A DNA stretch of 64,000 nucleotides. Source: CAYIHX01 sp964363305 (GTDB taxonomy: Bacteria; Bdellovibrionota; UBA1018). This document shows, piece by piece, positions 8,518 to 17,283 of this stretch. Location of the stretch: assembly GCA_964363305.1 (NCBI GenBank), contig CAYIHX010000010.1, positions 1 through 64,000 of the forward strand, in the 5' to 3' direction. The first letter of the stretch is position 1. Each line of letters begins with the position of its first letter. The notes under the pieces were generated by a model. That model saw nothing but the letters and a program-made list of their open reading frames with translations, was not told the origin of the DNA and made no database searches. The translations under genes were made by a program, and so were the position numbers.

Positions 8518-8913
8518 ATGGCATACACGCAAAAGGTAGTGGATCATTACGAAAACCCCCGCAATGTGGGCTCGATGGACAAAAACGCAGGCAACGTGGG
8601 TACGGGCTTGGTCGGCGCCCCGGAATGCGGTGACGTGATGAAGCTCCAGATCGAGGTCGATGAGAAGACCCACGTCATCAAAGATGCCAAGTTCAAGACC
8701 TTTGGCTGCGGTAGTGCCATCGCGAGTTCTTCGCTCGCGACCGAGTGGATCAAGGGCAAGACCTTGGATGAGGCTTTGACGATCAAGAACACGGATATCG
8801 TCGAGGAGCTGTCTCTCCCTCCGATCAAGATTCACTGCTCGGTTTTGGCCGAGGATGCGATCAAAGCGGCAATCGGCGACTATCTGAAGAAGGCCGGTGG
8901 GGCCCGCGTATGA
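8518..8913 (+). CDS. iscU: Fe-S cluster scaffold IscU
   Basis: A 131-residue scaffold on which [2Fe-2S] clusters are built. The ligands C37, D39 (APECGD), C64 (FGCGSA), H106 and C107 (LPPIKIHCS) are all present. LPPIK is the peptide recognised by the HscA chaperone (LPPVK in E. coli). It lies 24 nt after iscS and overlaps iscA by 4 nt. Confidence 0.97.
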   Translation: MAYTQKVVDHYENPRNVGSMDKNAGNVGTGLVGAPECGDVMKLQIEVDEKTHVIKDAKFKTFGCGSAIASSSLATEWIKGKTLDEALTIKNTDIVEELSLPPIKIHCSVLAEDAIKAAIGDYLKKAGGARV

Positions 8914-9296
8914 ACGATACGGCGCAGACCCCGATTTCTTCTCCTCCTGCTTCGAAGCCTCAGCCGAGTATTTCGATGACGGACAAGGCCGTGAAAGAGA
9001 TCATGCGGATACGATCAAGTGATCCCGCTACTGCGAACGCCTATTTACGCGTGCAAGTCGTCGGCGGCGGCTGTTCGGGGATGAGTTACAAGCTCGGGTT
9101 CGAGAGTGATGCGCCATCCGAGAAGGATAAGATTTTCGAGAAAGACGGAGTGAAGGTCGTCGTCGATTCGAAGTCGCTCCTTTACATCACCGGCACGGAG
9201 CTGGATTTCACGGACGGATTGAACGGCCAGGGATTTGTTTTCAAGAATCCCAACGCCAAACGCACCTGTGGCTGCGGGTCGAGCTTCTCGGCTTGA
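8910..9296 (+). CDS. iscA: A-type Fe-S carrier IscA
   Basis: A 128-residue A-type carrier with the three conserved cysteines C55 (GGGCSGMSY), C120 and C122 (TCGCGSSF). It moves clusters or iron from IscU to target proteins. The first 22 residues form a Pro/Ser-rich extension not usual for IscA; an internal ATG at residue 23 could be the real start, but the ATGA overlap with iscU favours 8910. Confidence 0.95.
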   Translation: MNDTAQTPISSPPASKPQPSISMTDKAVKEIMRIRSSDPATANAYLRVQVVGGGCSGMSYKLGFESDAPSEKDKIFEKDGVKVVVDSKSLLYITGTELDFTDGLNGQGFVFKNPNAKRTCGCGSSFSA

Positions 9297-9305
9297 CCGT
9301 TCGGT

Positions 9306-9806
9306 ATGAATGACTTTGACGTATTTTCTTTGCCGGTCCGCTTTGAGGTCGATCTTGGGCGCCTTCAGGCGCGCTTCTACGAACTCTCGCGGGAGCTGCA
9401 TCCAGATCGATTCGTGCGACAGGGCCCTGAAGCCGTGAAGGCCTCGCTGGAAAAAATGAGCCGGGTGAACCAGGCGTATACGACCTTGAAGGACCCCGCT
9501 CGGCGGCGCGATTACCTCCTCAGTCTTCAAAAAATACCGCCCCCCGCAGGGAAGGCATCATTGCCGCTCGAGCTAGCGGAGGCGTGGTTTGACCTTCAGG
9601 ATGCGTGGATTTGGGCTCATGCGCTTGAGTTCAAGATGAAGCTAGAGGAGCATCGCGCTGCCCTGGAACAGAGGGCGCTTGAATGCGAGCGGGCTTTTGA
9701 TTCCGGAAACGAGGAGGCGCTCCTGGAATTAAGCGCCATTGTGCGAGAGCAATCTTACCTGGTTTCGTTGCAGCGAGACCTAGATTCCAAGCTCGCAAGG
9801 AGTTAA
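9306..9806 (+). CDS. hscB: J-domain co-chaperone HscB
   Basis: A 166-residue co-chaperone for HscA. The J domain carries the invariant HPD at 32-34 (LHPDRF) and the helix IV motif NQAYTTLKDPARRRDYLL. The C-terminal three-helix region that binds IscU follows. It stimulates HscA ATPase and delivers IscU. It lies between iscA and hscA with gaps of about 9 nt. Confidence 0.94.
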   Translation: MNDFDVFSLPVRFEVDLGRLQARFYELSRELHPDRFVRQGPEAVKASLEKMSRVNQAYTTLKDPARRRDYLLSLQKIPPPAGKASLPLELAEAWFDLQDAWIWAHALEFKMKLEEHRAALEQRALECERAFDSGNEEALLELSAIVREQSYLVSLQRDLDSKLARS

Positions 9807-9815
9807 GACCAGGTC

Positions 9816-11687
9816 ATGGCCATTCAGATCGACCTCAAGCTTTCAGGGCATGGGTACTCCCAGGGCCCGGACGACCAGGAGCAAGGCCCGATCGTGGGCA
9901 TTGATCTGGGGACGACCAATAGCCTGGTTTCGATCGTTCGGAATGGCGTGCCCGAGGTGCTCAAGACCGAATCTGGAGAGCGCCTGATTCCCTCCGTGGT
10001 CAGTGAGGTCGCTGGCCGGTTGGTTGTTGGGCGTGAGGCTCGGCATCGAAAAATGCGGGATCCCCGACACACGGTGTTTTCGGTGAAGCGATTGCTGGGT
10101 CGGGGGTTCGAAGACTTGGCTGAAGCGCAGGGAGATCTTCCGTATACGGTCGTGGCAGATCGCGCAGGGGGCCCCTTGCGAGTGCAGATTGGCGACCGTT
10201 TCTTCACACCCGTTGAAATCTCGGCTATGATTCTTCGCGAGCTAAAAGCTGCCGCAGAGAAGTCACTCGGCCGCGCCGTCAAACGCGCGGTCGTCACGGT
10301 ACCGGCCTATTTCAACGATGCCCAGCGGCAGGCCACCCGAACGGCAGGTCGGCTGGCGGGTCTCGACGTGTTGCGAATCGTGAACGAGCCGACGGCGGCC
10401 GCTTTGGCCTACGGGCTCGATCGAAAGAAGGAAGGCCTGATCGCCGTTTATGACCTCGGGGGCGGGACCTTCGATGTCTCGATTCTGCGGCTTCACGGCG
10501 GGATTTTCGAGGTGCTTGCTACGCGCGGAGACACGCGGTTGGGGGGCGATGATATTGACCTTGTCGTCGCGCGCCAGTTCTCGCAGCAAATCAGCGCGCA
10601 ATTTGGCGTCGAGCCGTTTGGAGATCCGAATCTGCAGGCGGAACTCATCGAGCGCTGCGAGCAGGCAAAAATTCAACTCGCCGAAGCTCAGAGCTCGATC
10701 ATTCGGATGGAGATCCCGGGCAAGGGAACCTTCGTGGCCGAGCTGACCCGTGCGCAGTTTGAAGAATGGGTGCGGCCGGTGCTGGAACGAACGCGCGAGC
10801 CGTGCCAGCAGGCACTGGCAGACGCGGGTCTGACTTTCGAGCAACTTTCAGATGTCATCCTGGTCGGTGGTCCGACTCGTTTGAGAGTGGTGCAGGATGT
10901 AGCGCGCTCTATTTTTTCCCGAGAGCCGAACACGTCGCTCAATCCGGACGAGGTGGTCGCACAGGGCGCCGCTATTCAGGCGGACATTTTGGCGGGCAAC
11001 AATCAGGAGCTGCTGCTTCTGGATGTCGTGCCTCTTTCGCTCGGCATGGAGACCTATGGAGGCATCGTCTCCGTTCTGGTTCCGCGGAACACCCGCATTC
11101 CGACCGTTGCGCGCGAGACCTTTACGAACTTCGTCGATAACCAGACGGGCGTGGATATTCATATTCTCCAGGGTGAGCGCGAGCGAGTTGCTGATAATCG
11201 TTCGCTGGCACGTTTCAAGCTCACGGGCCTCGGGCCAAAGCCTGCCGGGTTCCACCGTATCGAGGTGACTTACCTCATCGACGCGGATGGCATTCTGAAC
11301 GTTTCAGCGCGAGATCTACACACTGGCCTGGAGCAATCGGTGGAGGTTCGTCCCACCTTTGGTTTGTCTGACGCGCAGGTCGAAGATATGCTTCTCGCGT
11401 CGCTTGAGCACGCTGAGGAGGACGTGGGTTTTCGCAAGTTGGTAGACGCCCGGAACGAGGCCGAGCCTATTTTGCGCCAAACCGAAAAGGCGCTCTCTCA
11501 GGGAAAAAAACTCCTTTCGGATGAAGAGTATCATTCGATCGAGCAGCGTATCTCTGGGCTCAAGGTGGCGCTCGGCGGGAGCGACTCAGAGTTGATTCGA
11601 GAGGCGAAGGCGGCACTCGATCAAGCGACGGTGAATATGGCGGAGTTGTTACTCAAGGATGCGATGACGCAAGCGAGGAGAAGATGA
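9816..11687 (+). CDS. hscA: Hsp70-type chaperone HscA
   Basis: A 623-residue DnaK-family chaperone specialised for releasing Fe-S clusters from IscU. The nucleotide-binding domain starts with GIDLGTTNSLVS and includes VVTVPAYFNDAQRQ, NEPTAAALAYG and DLGGGTFDVS; the substrate-binding domain starts near residue 395. The C-terminus lacks the acidic EEVD-like tail and the long lid of DnaK, as expected for HscA. Its position in the isc operon settles the assignment against DnaK. Confidence 0.96.
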   Translation: MAIQIDLKLSGHGYSQGPDDQEQGPIVGIDLGTTNSLVSIVRNGVPEVLKTESGERLIPSVVSEVAGRLVVGREARHRKMRDPRHTVFSVKRLLGRGFEDLAEAQGDLPYTVVADRAGGPLRVQIGDRFFTPVEISAMILRELKAAAEKSLGRAVKRAVVTVPAYFNDAQRQATRTAGRLAGLDVLRIVNEPTAAALAYGLDRKKEGLIAVYDLGGGTFDVSILRLHGGIFEVLATRGDTRLGGDDIDLVVARQFSQQISAQFGVEPFGDPNLQAELIERCEQAKIQLAEAQSSIIRMEIPGKGTFVAELTRAQFEEWVRPVLERTREPCQQALADAGLTFEQLSDVILVGGPTRLRVVQDVARSIFSREPNTSLNPDEVVAQGAAIQADILAGNNQELLLLDVVPLSLGMETYGGIVSVLVPRNTRIPTVARETFTNFVDNQTGVDIHILQGERERVADNRSLARFKLTGLGPKPAGFHRIEVTYLIDADGILNVSARDLHTGLEQSVEVRPTFGLSDAQVEDMLLASLEHAEEDVGFRKLVDARNEAEPILRQTEKALSQGKKLLSDEEYHSIEQRISGLKVALGGSDSELIREAKAALDQATVNMAELLLKDAMTQARRR

Positions 11688-11992
11688 TGTCCAAGCGATG
11701 GAAGGTGACTTTTCAGCCGACTCAACAAACAGTTGAGGCGAATGACGGTGATACGCTGCTTGAGGTGGCCATCGCGAACGATGTGCCGCTCATGCACGCC
11801 TGCGGTGGGTTCTGCGCCTGCACGACTTGTCATGTGAAGGTCGTGGCGGGCCCCCAGAGCCTCTCGACGGCTGAGCCGGATGAACTGGATCGGATGGAAG
11901 GCGTCGAGGGTTATGCCGATGCTTCGCGTTTGGGTTGCCAGGCGAAAGTGCACGGCGACGTGACAGTCGAGATTCTCAACCTGGATCGCTAG
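11684..11992 (+). CDS. fdx: Adrenodoxin-type [2Fe-2S] ferredoxin
   Basis: A 102-residue ferredoxin of the isc electron-transfer type. The ligands C40, C46, C49 (CGGFCACTTC) and C85 (LGCQAKV) follow the adrenodoxin C-x5-C-x2-C...C spacing; C44 is an extra cysteine in the loop. It supplies electrons for cluster assembly. The start overlaps the hscA stop, and the 3' end overlaps the convergent mscS gene by 4 nt, leaving no room for a conventional terminator. Confidence 0.95.
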   Translation: MMSKRWKVTFQPTQQTVEANDGDTLLEVAIANDVPLMHACGGFCACTTCHVKVVAGPQSLSTAEPDELDRMEGVEGYADASRLGCQAKVHGDVTVEILNLDR

Positions 11993-13029
11993 CTCTTGGC
12001 GGCGAAGACGGTCTGCGTCGGATAGGCGAAGTCGATCTTCATTTGGTTGAAGGTATTGAAGATCTGCCAGTTGATCTCCTGCTGGTGGTCCATGAAGCGA
12101 CCGTAGTCGGAGGTGAGAATCCAGTAGACCGTTTCGAAATCCAGGGACGAGGATCCAAAGGTTTTGAAATGGGCGCGATCGAAGCGCACCTCGGGTTGAC
12201 GTGCTATGATCTCGCGCAGAATGCCGGGAATTTTTTTCACCTGTTCGGGCGAGGTCTGGTACGTCACGCCCAGGGCGAGCGTCACGCGACGCTCCTGCAT
12301 CCGTTTGAAGTTGTGAATCCGGCTCTGGAGCAAGGCGGAGTTCGGGTAGATGAGTTGCTCGCCGGTCAGCGCCCGCACGCGAGTGGTCTTGAGGCCGATG
12401 TGTTCGACCGTTCCTGAGATGTTATCGACTAAAATGGAGTCGCCGACGATAAACGGCTTATCGAGCACGATCGTGAGCGAGCTGAAGAGATCGCCCAGAA
12501 TATTTTGCGCCGCGAGGGCGACGGCAATGCCGCCGACACCGAGGCCCGCCACTAATGCGGAGATATTCACGCCGAGGTTGTTCAGGCCCAGCATGACGAG
12601 CGTGGAGTAGAGGCCCGCTTGGGCGAGCGTGCTGATCAGACCCACCGTATTCTTGATCGATTCATCACCGTCGCCGCGTTTGAGGAAGGTATGTTCGATC
12701 CAGAATCGGAGCCAGATGTTGCCCCACGCTCCGGCCTGGAGAAGGCTTCCGATCATCAAGGCGCGAGAAAAGGTCAAGTCGACGGTGGGAGAAAGATCGA
12801 GCGGTATGGAGGCGAGGAAGAGGGCAAGCGTGAGGAGAAAAATGCGAGATACTTTTTCACTCATCGGTCGGACGACCGCGGGACCTCGTGCAAAGCGAAG
12901 GGCAAGGAGGTGGGCGGTGCCTCGCAACCCAAAATAAAGAACAGCGAAAAGAATCGGTGTCAGGACCCAGAGGTAGATCGGGTTTCCCAGCCAGCTTACG
13001 TCGATCCAGTTATGAATGAGTTCCTGCAT
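11989..13029 (-). CDS. MscS-family mechanosensitive channel
   Basis: A 346-residue channel with four or five predicted membrane segments in the first half (for example YLWVLTPILFAVLYFGL) and the MscS pore region rich in Gly/Ala, LVAGLGVGGIAVALAAQN at about 168-185. The cytosolic beta domain follows (DKPFIVGDSI, IYPNSALLQSRIHNF). It would release solutes on hypo-osmotic shock. It is the last gene of the long minus-strand run, 15 nt after the oppA-like gene. Confidence 0.93.
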   Translation of the reverse strand: MQELIHNWIDVSWLGNPIYLWVLTPILFAVLYFGLRGTAHLLALRFARGPAVVRPMSEKVSRIFLLTLALFLASIPLDLSPTVDLTFSRALMIGSLLQAGAWGNIWLRFWIEHTFLKRGDGDESIKNTVGLISTLAQAGLYSTLVMLGLNNLGVNISALVAGLGVGGIAVALAAQNILGDLFSSLTIVLDKPFIVGDSILVDNISGTVEHIGLKTTRVRALTGEQLIYPNSALLQSRIHNFKRMQERRVTLALGVTYQTSPEQVKKIPGILREIIARQPEVRFDRAHFKTFGSSSLDFETVYWILTSDYGRFMDHQQEINWQIFNTFNQMKIDFAYPTQTVFAAKS

Positions 13030-13044
13030 ATTTTTCCTGATTTT

Positions 13045-14598
13045 TCATGGGGTGGCGAGAGCACCCTTGAGATGCACTCTTTTGAGGAAAAGGTAGTTGA
13101 GAGGAGTGAGTTCTAACCCTTCGACGCGGCGCCTGACAAGCGCCAGGTTGGGTTCATAGTAGAGGGGAATAATCACGGTATCGTGGTTTACGAGGAGGGT
13201 TTGCGCCCGGAGAAAGAGCGCGGTGCGAGCCTTGCCAAGCGGAAGCCCTCTCGCCTTCGTGATCAAGGCGTCGAAAGAATCGCTTTTCCAGCCAGTTCTG
13301 TTGTTCCCTGAGTCAGCGAGAAAGACCGAGAGAAAATTATCCGGATCCGGGAAATCCGCGCTCCAGCTGCGAAGGAACAGCGGCTCCTGCTTGGACGCGG
13401 TCATCGCTTGATAGGCTTTGTGATCGAGCGACAAGATGGATATCTCAAGTTTGAGGGCTTTTCGAAGCTGTTCCTGCAGATACTGCGCGACGGTGAGGAT
13501 TTTGTCCGTGTTTGGAACCACGAGTGTCAGTTTTTTCGGTCGGTGCTCGACAGGGATCGAGGTCCAGAGTTCTAGTGCGCTTTTTGCGCGAGGCGAATGG
13601 CCGGCCTGGGCGTCGAAGCCCGTCATGGCGGGAGGAACGAAGGAATGCCCGGGGGTTTGCCCGCCGAATAAGAGATCTCCGAATCCATTGCGCTCGATGG
13701 CGAGAGCGATGGCTTGGCGTACGAGCGGGTTAGAGACGGCCTGTTGCGAGGTCACGAATCCGAGATAGACGGTTTTCAGGTAGGGGAAGCTTCTCAGTTC
13801 AGGGCGGTCCTTCAGTCTGATCAGATCGATGGGTGAGATGTCGTTCATGAAATCGAGTCGGCCGGCCTCGAAAATGCTCAGAGCGGTGGAGTGATCGGCG
13901 ACGATCAGGCACTCTACCGTTTTCAGCGTCACGGACGCTTTTCCATAATAGTATGGGTTTCTTTTTAGGACGATCTTGGAGTCGGCCAGGTGTGAGCTCA
14001 AGGTGAAGGGCCCTGTTGTAACGAGTTTTTCCGGTCGGGTGAACTGGGGTCCGTAGCGGGCGACCAAATCTTCGCGAATGGGGAAGGTAACCCAGAAGGT
14101 GGGCATGTAGAGCCAGTGGGCAATCGGGCGCGTGAGACGGACTTCGAGCGTGCGGTCGTCCAAGGCCGTGACTCCCACCTTGGAGAAATCGGTCTCTTTG
14201 CCGGCGTAGAAATTTTCTGCGTTCTCAAGATCAAAAAGAAAATAGGCGTAGGGCGCCCCGGTCGAGGCAGAGAGAAGGCGCTTCCAGCTGGCTACGAAAT
14301 CGCGCGCTTTTACGGGCACTCCGTCGGACCAACTCGCGTCCGTCCTCAAATGAAAGGTATACTTTTTTCCGTCCGGACTTTTCGTCCAACTTTTCGCTAG
14401 GGCCGGCACGGTCCGCAAATTTCCGTCGAGTTCGACCAGGCCTTCCATGAGGTTCATCAGCAGGTGAGTTTCGACGGGCGTGTGGGCCTTGTTCCAATCC
14501 AGCGTCTCGGGTTCGGCAGTGAGTCGAATCGAGAGCGTGTCGGGCGTGGGTTCGGACGCCAGCGTCAGGTTCACAAAAAGTGCGAGAAGGAGGCTCAT
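13045..14598 (-). CDS. Peptide/oligopeptide ABC transporter substrate-binding protein (OppA family)
   Basis: A 517-residue periplasmic binding protein of the SBP_bac_5 family. A signal peptide (MSLLLALFVNLTLASE) is followed by the typical ETLDWNKAHTPVE and FVASWKRLL segments. There is no lipobox cysteine, so it is probably soluble in the periplasm. It overlaps oppC by 4 nt. It would deliver di- or oligopeptides to OppBC. The usual gene order places this gene first; here it is last. Confidence 0.9.
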   Translation of the reverse strand: MSLLLALFVNLTLASEPTPDTLSIRLTAEPETLDWNKAHTPVETHLLMNLMEGLVELDGNLRTVPALAKSWTKSPDGKKYTFHLRTDASWSDGVPVKARDFVASWKRLLSASTGAPYAYFLFDLENAENFYAGKETDFSKVGVTALDDRTLEVRLTRPIAHWLYMPTFWVTFPIREDLVARYGPQFTRPEKLVTTGPFTLSSHLADSKIVLKRNPYYYGKASVTLKTVECLIVADHSTALSIFEAGRLDFMNDISPIDLIRLKDRPELRSFPYLKTVYLGFVTSQQAVSNPLVRQAIALAIERNGFGDLLFGGQTPGHSFVPPAMTGFDAQAGHSPRAKSALELWTSIPVEHRPKKLTLVVPNTDKILTVAQYLQEQLRKALKLEISILSLDHKAYQAMTASKQEPLFLRSWSADFPDPDNFLSVFLADSGNNRTGWKSDSFDALITKARGLPLGKARTALFLRAQTLLVNHDTVIIPLYYEPNLALVRRRVEGLELTPLNYLFLKRVHLKGALATP

Positions 14599-15431
14599 CC
14601 TTCCAGTCCCATTTTTGCTTTGGGATCGAGCCCGTCGCGTAGGCCGTCGCCGAGGTAATTGAACGCCAGCATGGTGAGGAAGAGCACCGTACTGGGGAAG
14701 ATCATGAGGTACGGATAGGAGCGCATGGCCCGGAAGCCTTCATTCGCGAGAGTTCCCCAGCTCGAGAACGGGGGCTGCAGCCCCAAACCGATAAAGGAGA
14801 GGAAGCTCTCGGCCATGATATTGGTCGGGATTTGATAGGTCAGGGAAACGATGATCGGTCCCCATAAATTGCGTAGGATATGTTTCGCGATGATGCGCCA
14901 TGAAGAAGCGCCGAGCGCCCGAGCCGATTCGACGTAGGGCAGTTCGCGCGCTTGCAGCACGAGCCCGCGAACCAGTCGGGCTTGTGTGACCCAGGAGGTG
15001 ATTCCGATCGCCAGCAGAATTCCATAAACCCCTCGACCTAGAATCACCATGATCAGAATGGCGATGAGAAGGGAGGGGAAGATATAGAAAAGATCGACGG
15101 TTCTCATCAGGAGGCCATCGACCCAGCCGCCTTTATAACCGGAGAGGGCGCCCGTGAGGGTTCCAAGCGCGAGCGCGAAGATGCCGGTAAAGATACCGAC
15201 CGTCAGAGACATTCGGGCGCCATAAAGAATGCGGCTGTAGAGGTCCCTGCCCAGGGTATCCGTGCCCATCCAGTGTTGCCGGCTGGGTCCTTGGAGTTTC
15301 TCCGAGATATTTTGTTCCTCGTATGAATAGCGCGTGATCAGGGGCGCGGCGGCGGCCGCGAGCGAGAGGGCGACGAGAAAGAGGAGGCTGAGGACCGCCA
15401 GTCGATGAGCAAAAAACCGTTTCCAACCCAT
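14595..15431 (-). CDS. oppC: Oligopeptide ABC transporter permease OppC-like
   Basis: A 278-residue permease with about six membrane segments, an N-terminal OppC_N region (AVLSLLFLVALSLAAAAAPL) and the EAA loop ESARALGASSWRIIAKHILR that docks to the ATPase. The start and the oppB stop share a TAATG overlap. With OppB it forms the peptide channel. No OppD or OppF ATPase gene is adjacent. Confidence 0.93.
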   Translation of the reverse strand: MGWKRFFAHRLAVLSLLFLVALSLAAAAAPLITRYSYEEQNISEKLQGPSRQHWMGTDTLGRDLYSRILYGARMSLTVGIFTGIFALALGTLTGALSGYKGGWVDGLLMRTVDLFYIFPSLLIAILIMVILGRGVYGILLAIGITSWVTQARLVRGLVLQARELPYVESARALGASSWRIIAKHILRNLWGPIIVSLTYQIPTNIMAESFLSFIGLGLQPPFSSWGTLANEGFRAMRSYPYLMIFPSTVLFLTMLAFNYLGDGLRDGLDPKAKMGLEG

Positions 15432-16366
15432 TACCCACCGCCCTTTTTTTCCGAAACCCTGACTCGGGGATCGATCAAGCCGTAGGTTAGATCCACTGCC
15501 AGATTTGAAAAAATAAGAATGACCCCAAAGAAAAGCGTTACCCCCATCACAAGGGGGTAGTCGCGATTGAGCATTGCGCTCACGAAATGGCGTCCCAGGC
15601 CTGGAATTTGAAAGACGATCTCGACCAGGAAGGAGCCAGTAATCAGGTTCGCGGTGATGGGGCCCATCAAAGTGATGACGGGAATCAACGAGTTGCGGAG
15701 CGCGTGTTTGAAGACGACAGGGGGCGCCGCCAGGCCCTTGCTGTATGCCGTCCGGACGTAGTCAGAGGACAGGGCTTCGAGCATCGAGCTGCGGGTCATG
15801 CGTGCGACCAGTGCCAGCGGTCGGAGCGCCAGGGTGATCGTCGGCAGGATCATGGAGCTCGGCCCCTCCCAGAGTGCAGGCGGCAGCCAGTCGAGGCCGA
15901 TTGAAAAGACCAGAATCAGAAGGCTCGCAACGAGGTAGCTCGGTAAGCTCACTCCCGCGATCGTGAGAAAAACCGCGCCGAAGTCAAGCCAGGTGTTCTG
16001 CTTCCAGGCCGCAAGCGCACCGAGCGAGACTCCCGCTCCGAGCGAAAGGATGAGTGAGAGCAATCCGAGCTGAGCTGACGCGGGGAATGATTCCGCGATG
16101 ATTTCGGTCACGGGGCGTCCCAGATATTGGAGCGATTCGCGGAGGTCGCCATGGGCGAGGTCGCCGAGCCAATGAGCGAGTTGTAGCCAAATCGGCTGAT
16201 CGAGGCCGTACTTGGCGTCGATCGCGGCCTTCACTTCCGGCGGGAAAGCGCGATCCGTGTCGAAGGGCCCGCCCGGCGCCAGACGAAGGAGTAGAAAGGT
16301 GGCCACGGCGAGGACGAGCAAGGTCGGAATTGCTCCTGCCAGGCGCCGCAGGGCATACTGGATCAC
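15431..16366 (-). CDS. oppB: Oligopeptide ABC transporter permease OppB-like
   Basis: A 311-residue permease of the OppB family: the N-terminal helix RRLAGAIPTLLVLAVATFLL, then LRLAPGGPFDTDR, and the EAA-type loop region DYVRTAYSKGLAAPPVVFKH. The start is taken as GTG at 16366, because it overlaps the stop of the upstream DUF429-like gene as GTGA and matches the usual IQYALRRL beginning; a longer frame exists but has no family support. Confidence 0.92.
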   Translation of the reverse strand: MIQYALRRLAGAIPTLLVLAVATFLLLRLAPGGPFDTDRAFPPEVKAAIDAKYGLDQPIWLQLAHWLGDLAHGDLRESLQYLGRPVTEIIAESFPASAQLGLLSLILSLGAGVSLGALAAWKQNTWLDFGAVFLTIAGVSLPSYLVASLLILVFSIGLDWLPPALWEGPSSMILPTITLALRPLALVARMTRSSMLEALSSDYVRTAYSKGLAAPPVVFKHALRNSLIPVITLMGPITANLITGSFLVEIVFQIPGLGRHFVSAMLNRDYPLVMGVTLFFGVILIFSNLAVDLTYGLIDPRVRVSEKKGGG

Positions 16367-17283
16367 GCGAGAACCTCGCCCGACCGCGGACCTTCGGCGC
16401 GAAGCCCCAGGCCTGCGCTGTTTGGGATGGCAATCCACCCCGACTTCTTTGGAAACCCCGCAGGACTCTTCTGGCAGAGGCCGAGGTCGACCAGGAGCGC
16501 AGTATACGCGCAGATGAATGAATCAAAGGCCGCAAGGCTGGCTGAAAGTTTCTTGAGGTCGCGATCGTAAATGAAGACGCCTTGGCGTTCCGAGATGTGC
16601 TCGAGAATCTCGGTGCGGGCGTCGACTCCGGATTCAAGTTGTCGATAGTTTTGCAGAACCCGTTTCGAGAGCTTCAGCGGGTCGGCGAAGAGCGAGACCG
16701 AGAGCTTGGGCCAAACCTCGACAAGTTGGAAATCCTCGAGCGCCCTTTTAAGGAAATGCATGCGGGCCGTGAGCGGCGCTCTGTTTCCACCCAGGGTCTC
16801 GTCGATTTCAAATCGAAGGTTTTCCGGGATTTTCGGTAAAATGGAGTAACGCACGAAGAGCTCGATCGGTCGTTGCGTGTAAGGGGTGATAGGCAGGCTT
16901 CGAATGCCTTTCGCCTGGGCCGCGCGTGCAGTCCGTTTGACATAGTCGCGCATCCATTTCGAGTCGACGGACGAGCACTCCGCGGGTTTCTTGCAGATTC
17001 TCGGTGTGCAGAGAAAGCACGGGGGTAGAGAAAGCGGCACGTTCACGCCCATGCGGGAAACTCCGACCCTCAGTTCACCGATCAGTCCGAGGAGGGCGTT
17101 GTCGCTCGTCTCATGACCGAGAGGGACCACCCGGTCGTACACGTCGAGTAGGAATATTTTCTTTTCGCGGGGGTAATATTCCAGCGCGGAAAGAGCGGTC
17201 TTGGGGTTTTTGGCACCGGACAGCTCGAGGCCAAGATACCGGCGGGGAGCCGCCGGTTCAGCGTGCGTTGACTTCCAACCCAT
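16363..17283 (-). CDS. DUF429-like protein (predicted RNase H-fold)
   Basis: A 306-residue protein starting YLGLELSGAKNPKTALSAL after a short lead, with NVPLSLPPC further on. This arrangement resembles DUF429, a predicted RNase H-like nuclease family. A cysteine-rich stretch, PCFLCTPRICKKPAEC, could bind metal. The start at ATG 17283 has an AGGCGG-type site upstream and overlaps the GHMP kinase end. Translation is coupled to oppB by GTGA. The family link rests on pattern recall and is moderate; the function is unknown. Confidence 0.6.
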   Translation of the reverse strand: MGWKSTHAEPAAPRRYLGLELSGAKNPKTALSALEYYPREKKIFLLDVYDRVVPLGHETSDNALLGLIGELRVGVSRMGVNVPLSLPPCFLCTPRICKKPAECSSVDSKWMRDYVKRTARAAQAKGIRSLPITPYTQRPIELFVRYSILPKIPENLRFEIDETLGGNRAPLTARMHFLKRALEDFQLVEVWPKLSVSLFADPLKLSKRVLQNYRQLESGVDARTEILEHISERQGVFIYDRDLKKLSASLAAFDSFICAYTALLVDLGLCQKSPAGFPKKSGWIAIPNSAGLGLRAEGPRSGEVLA

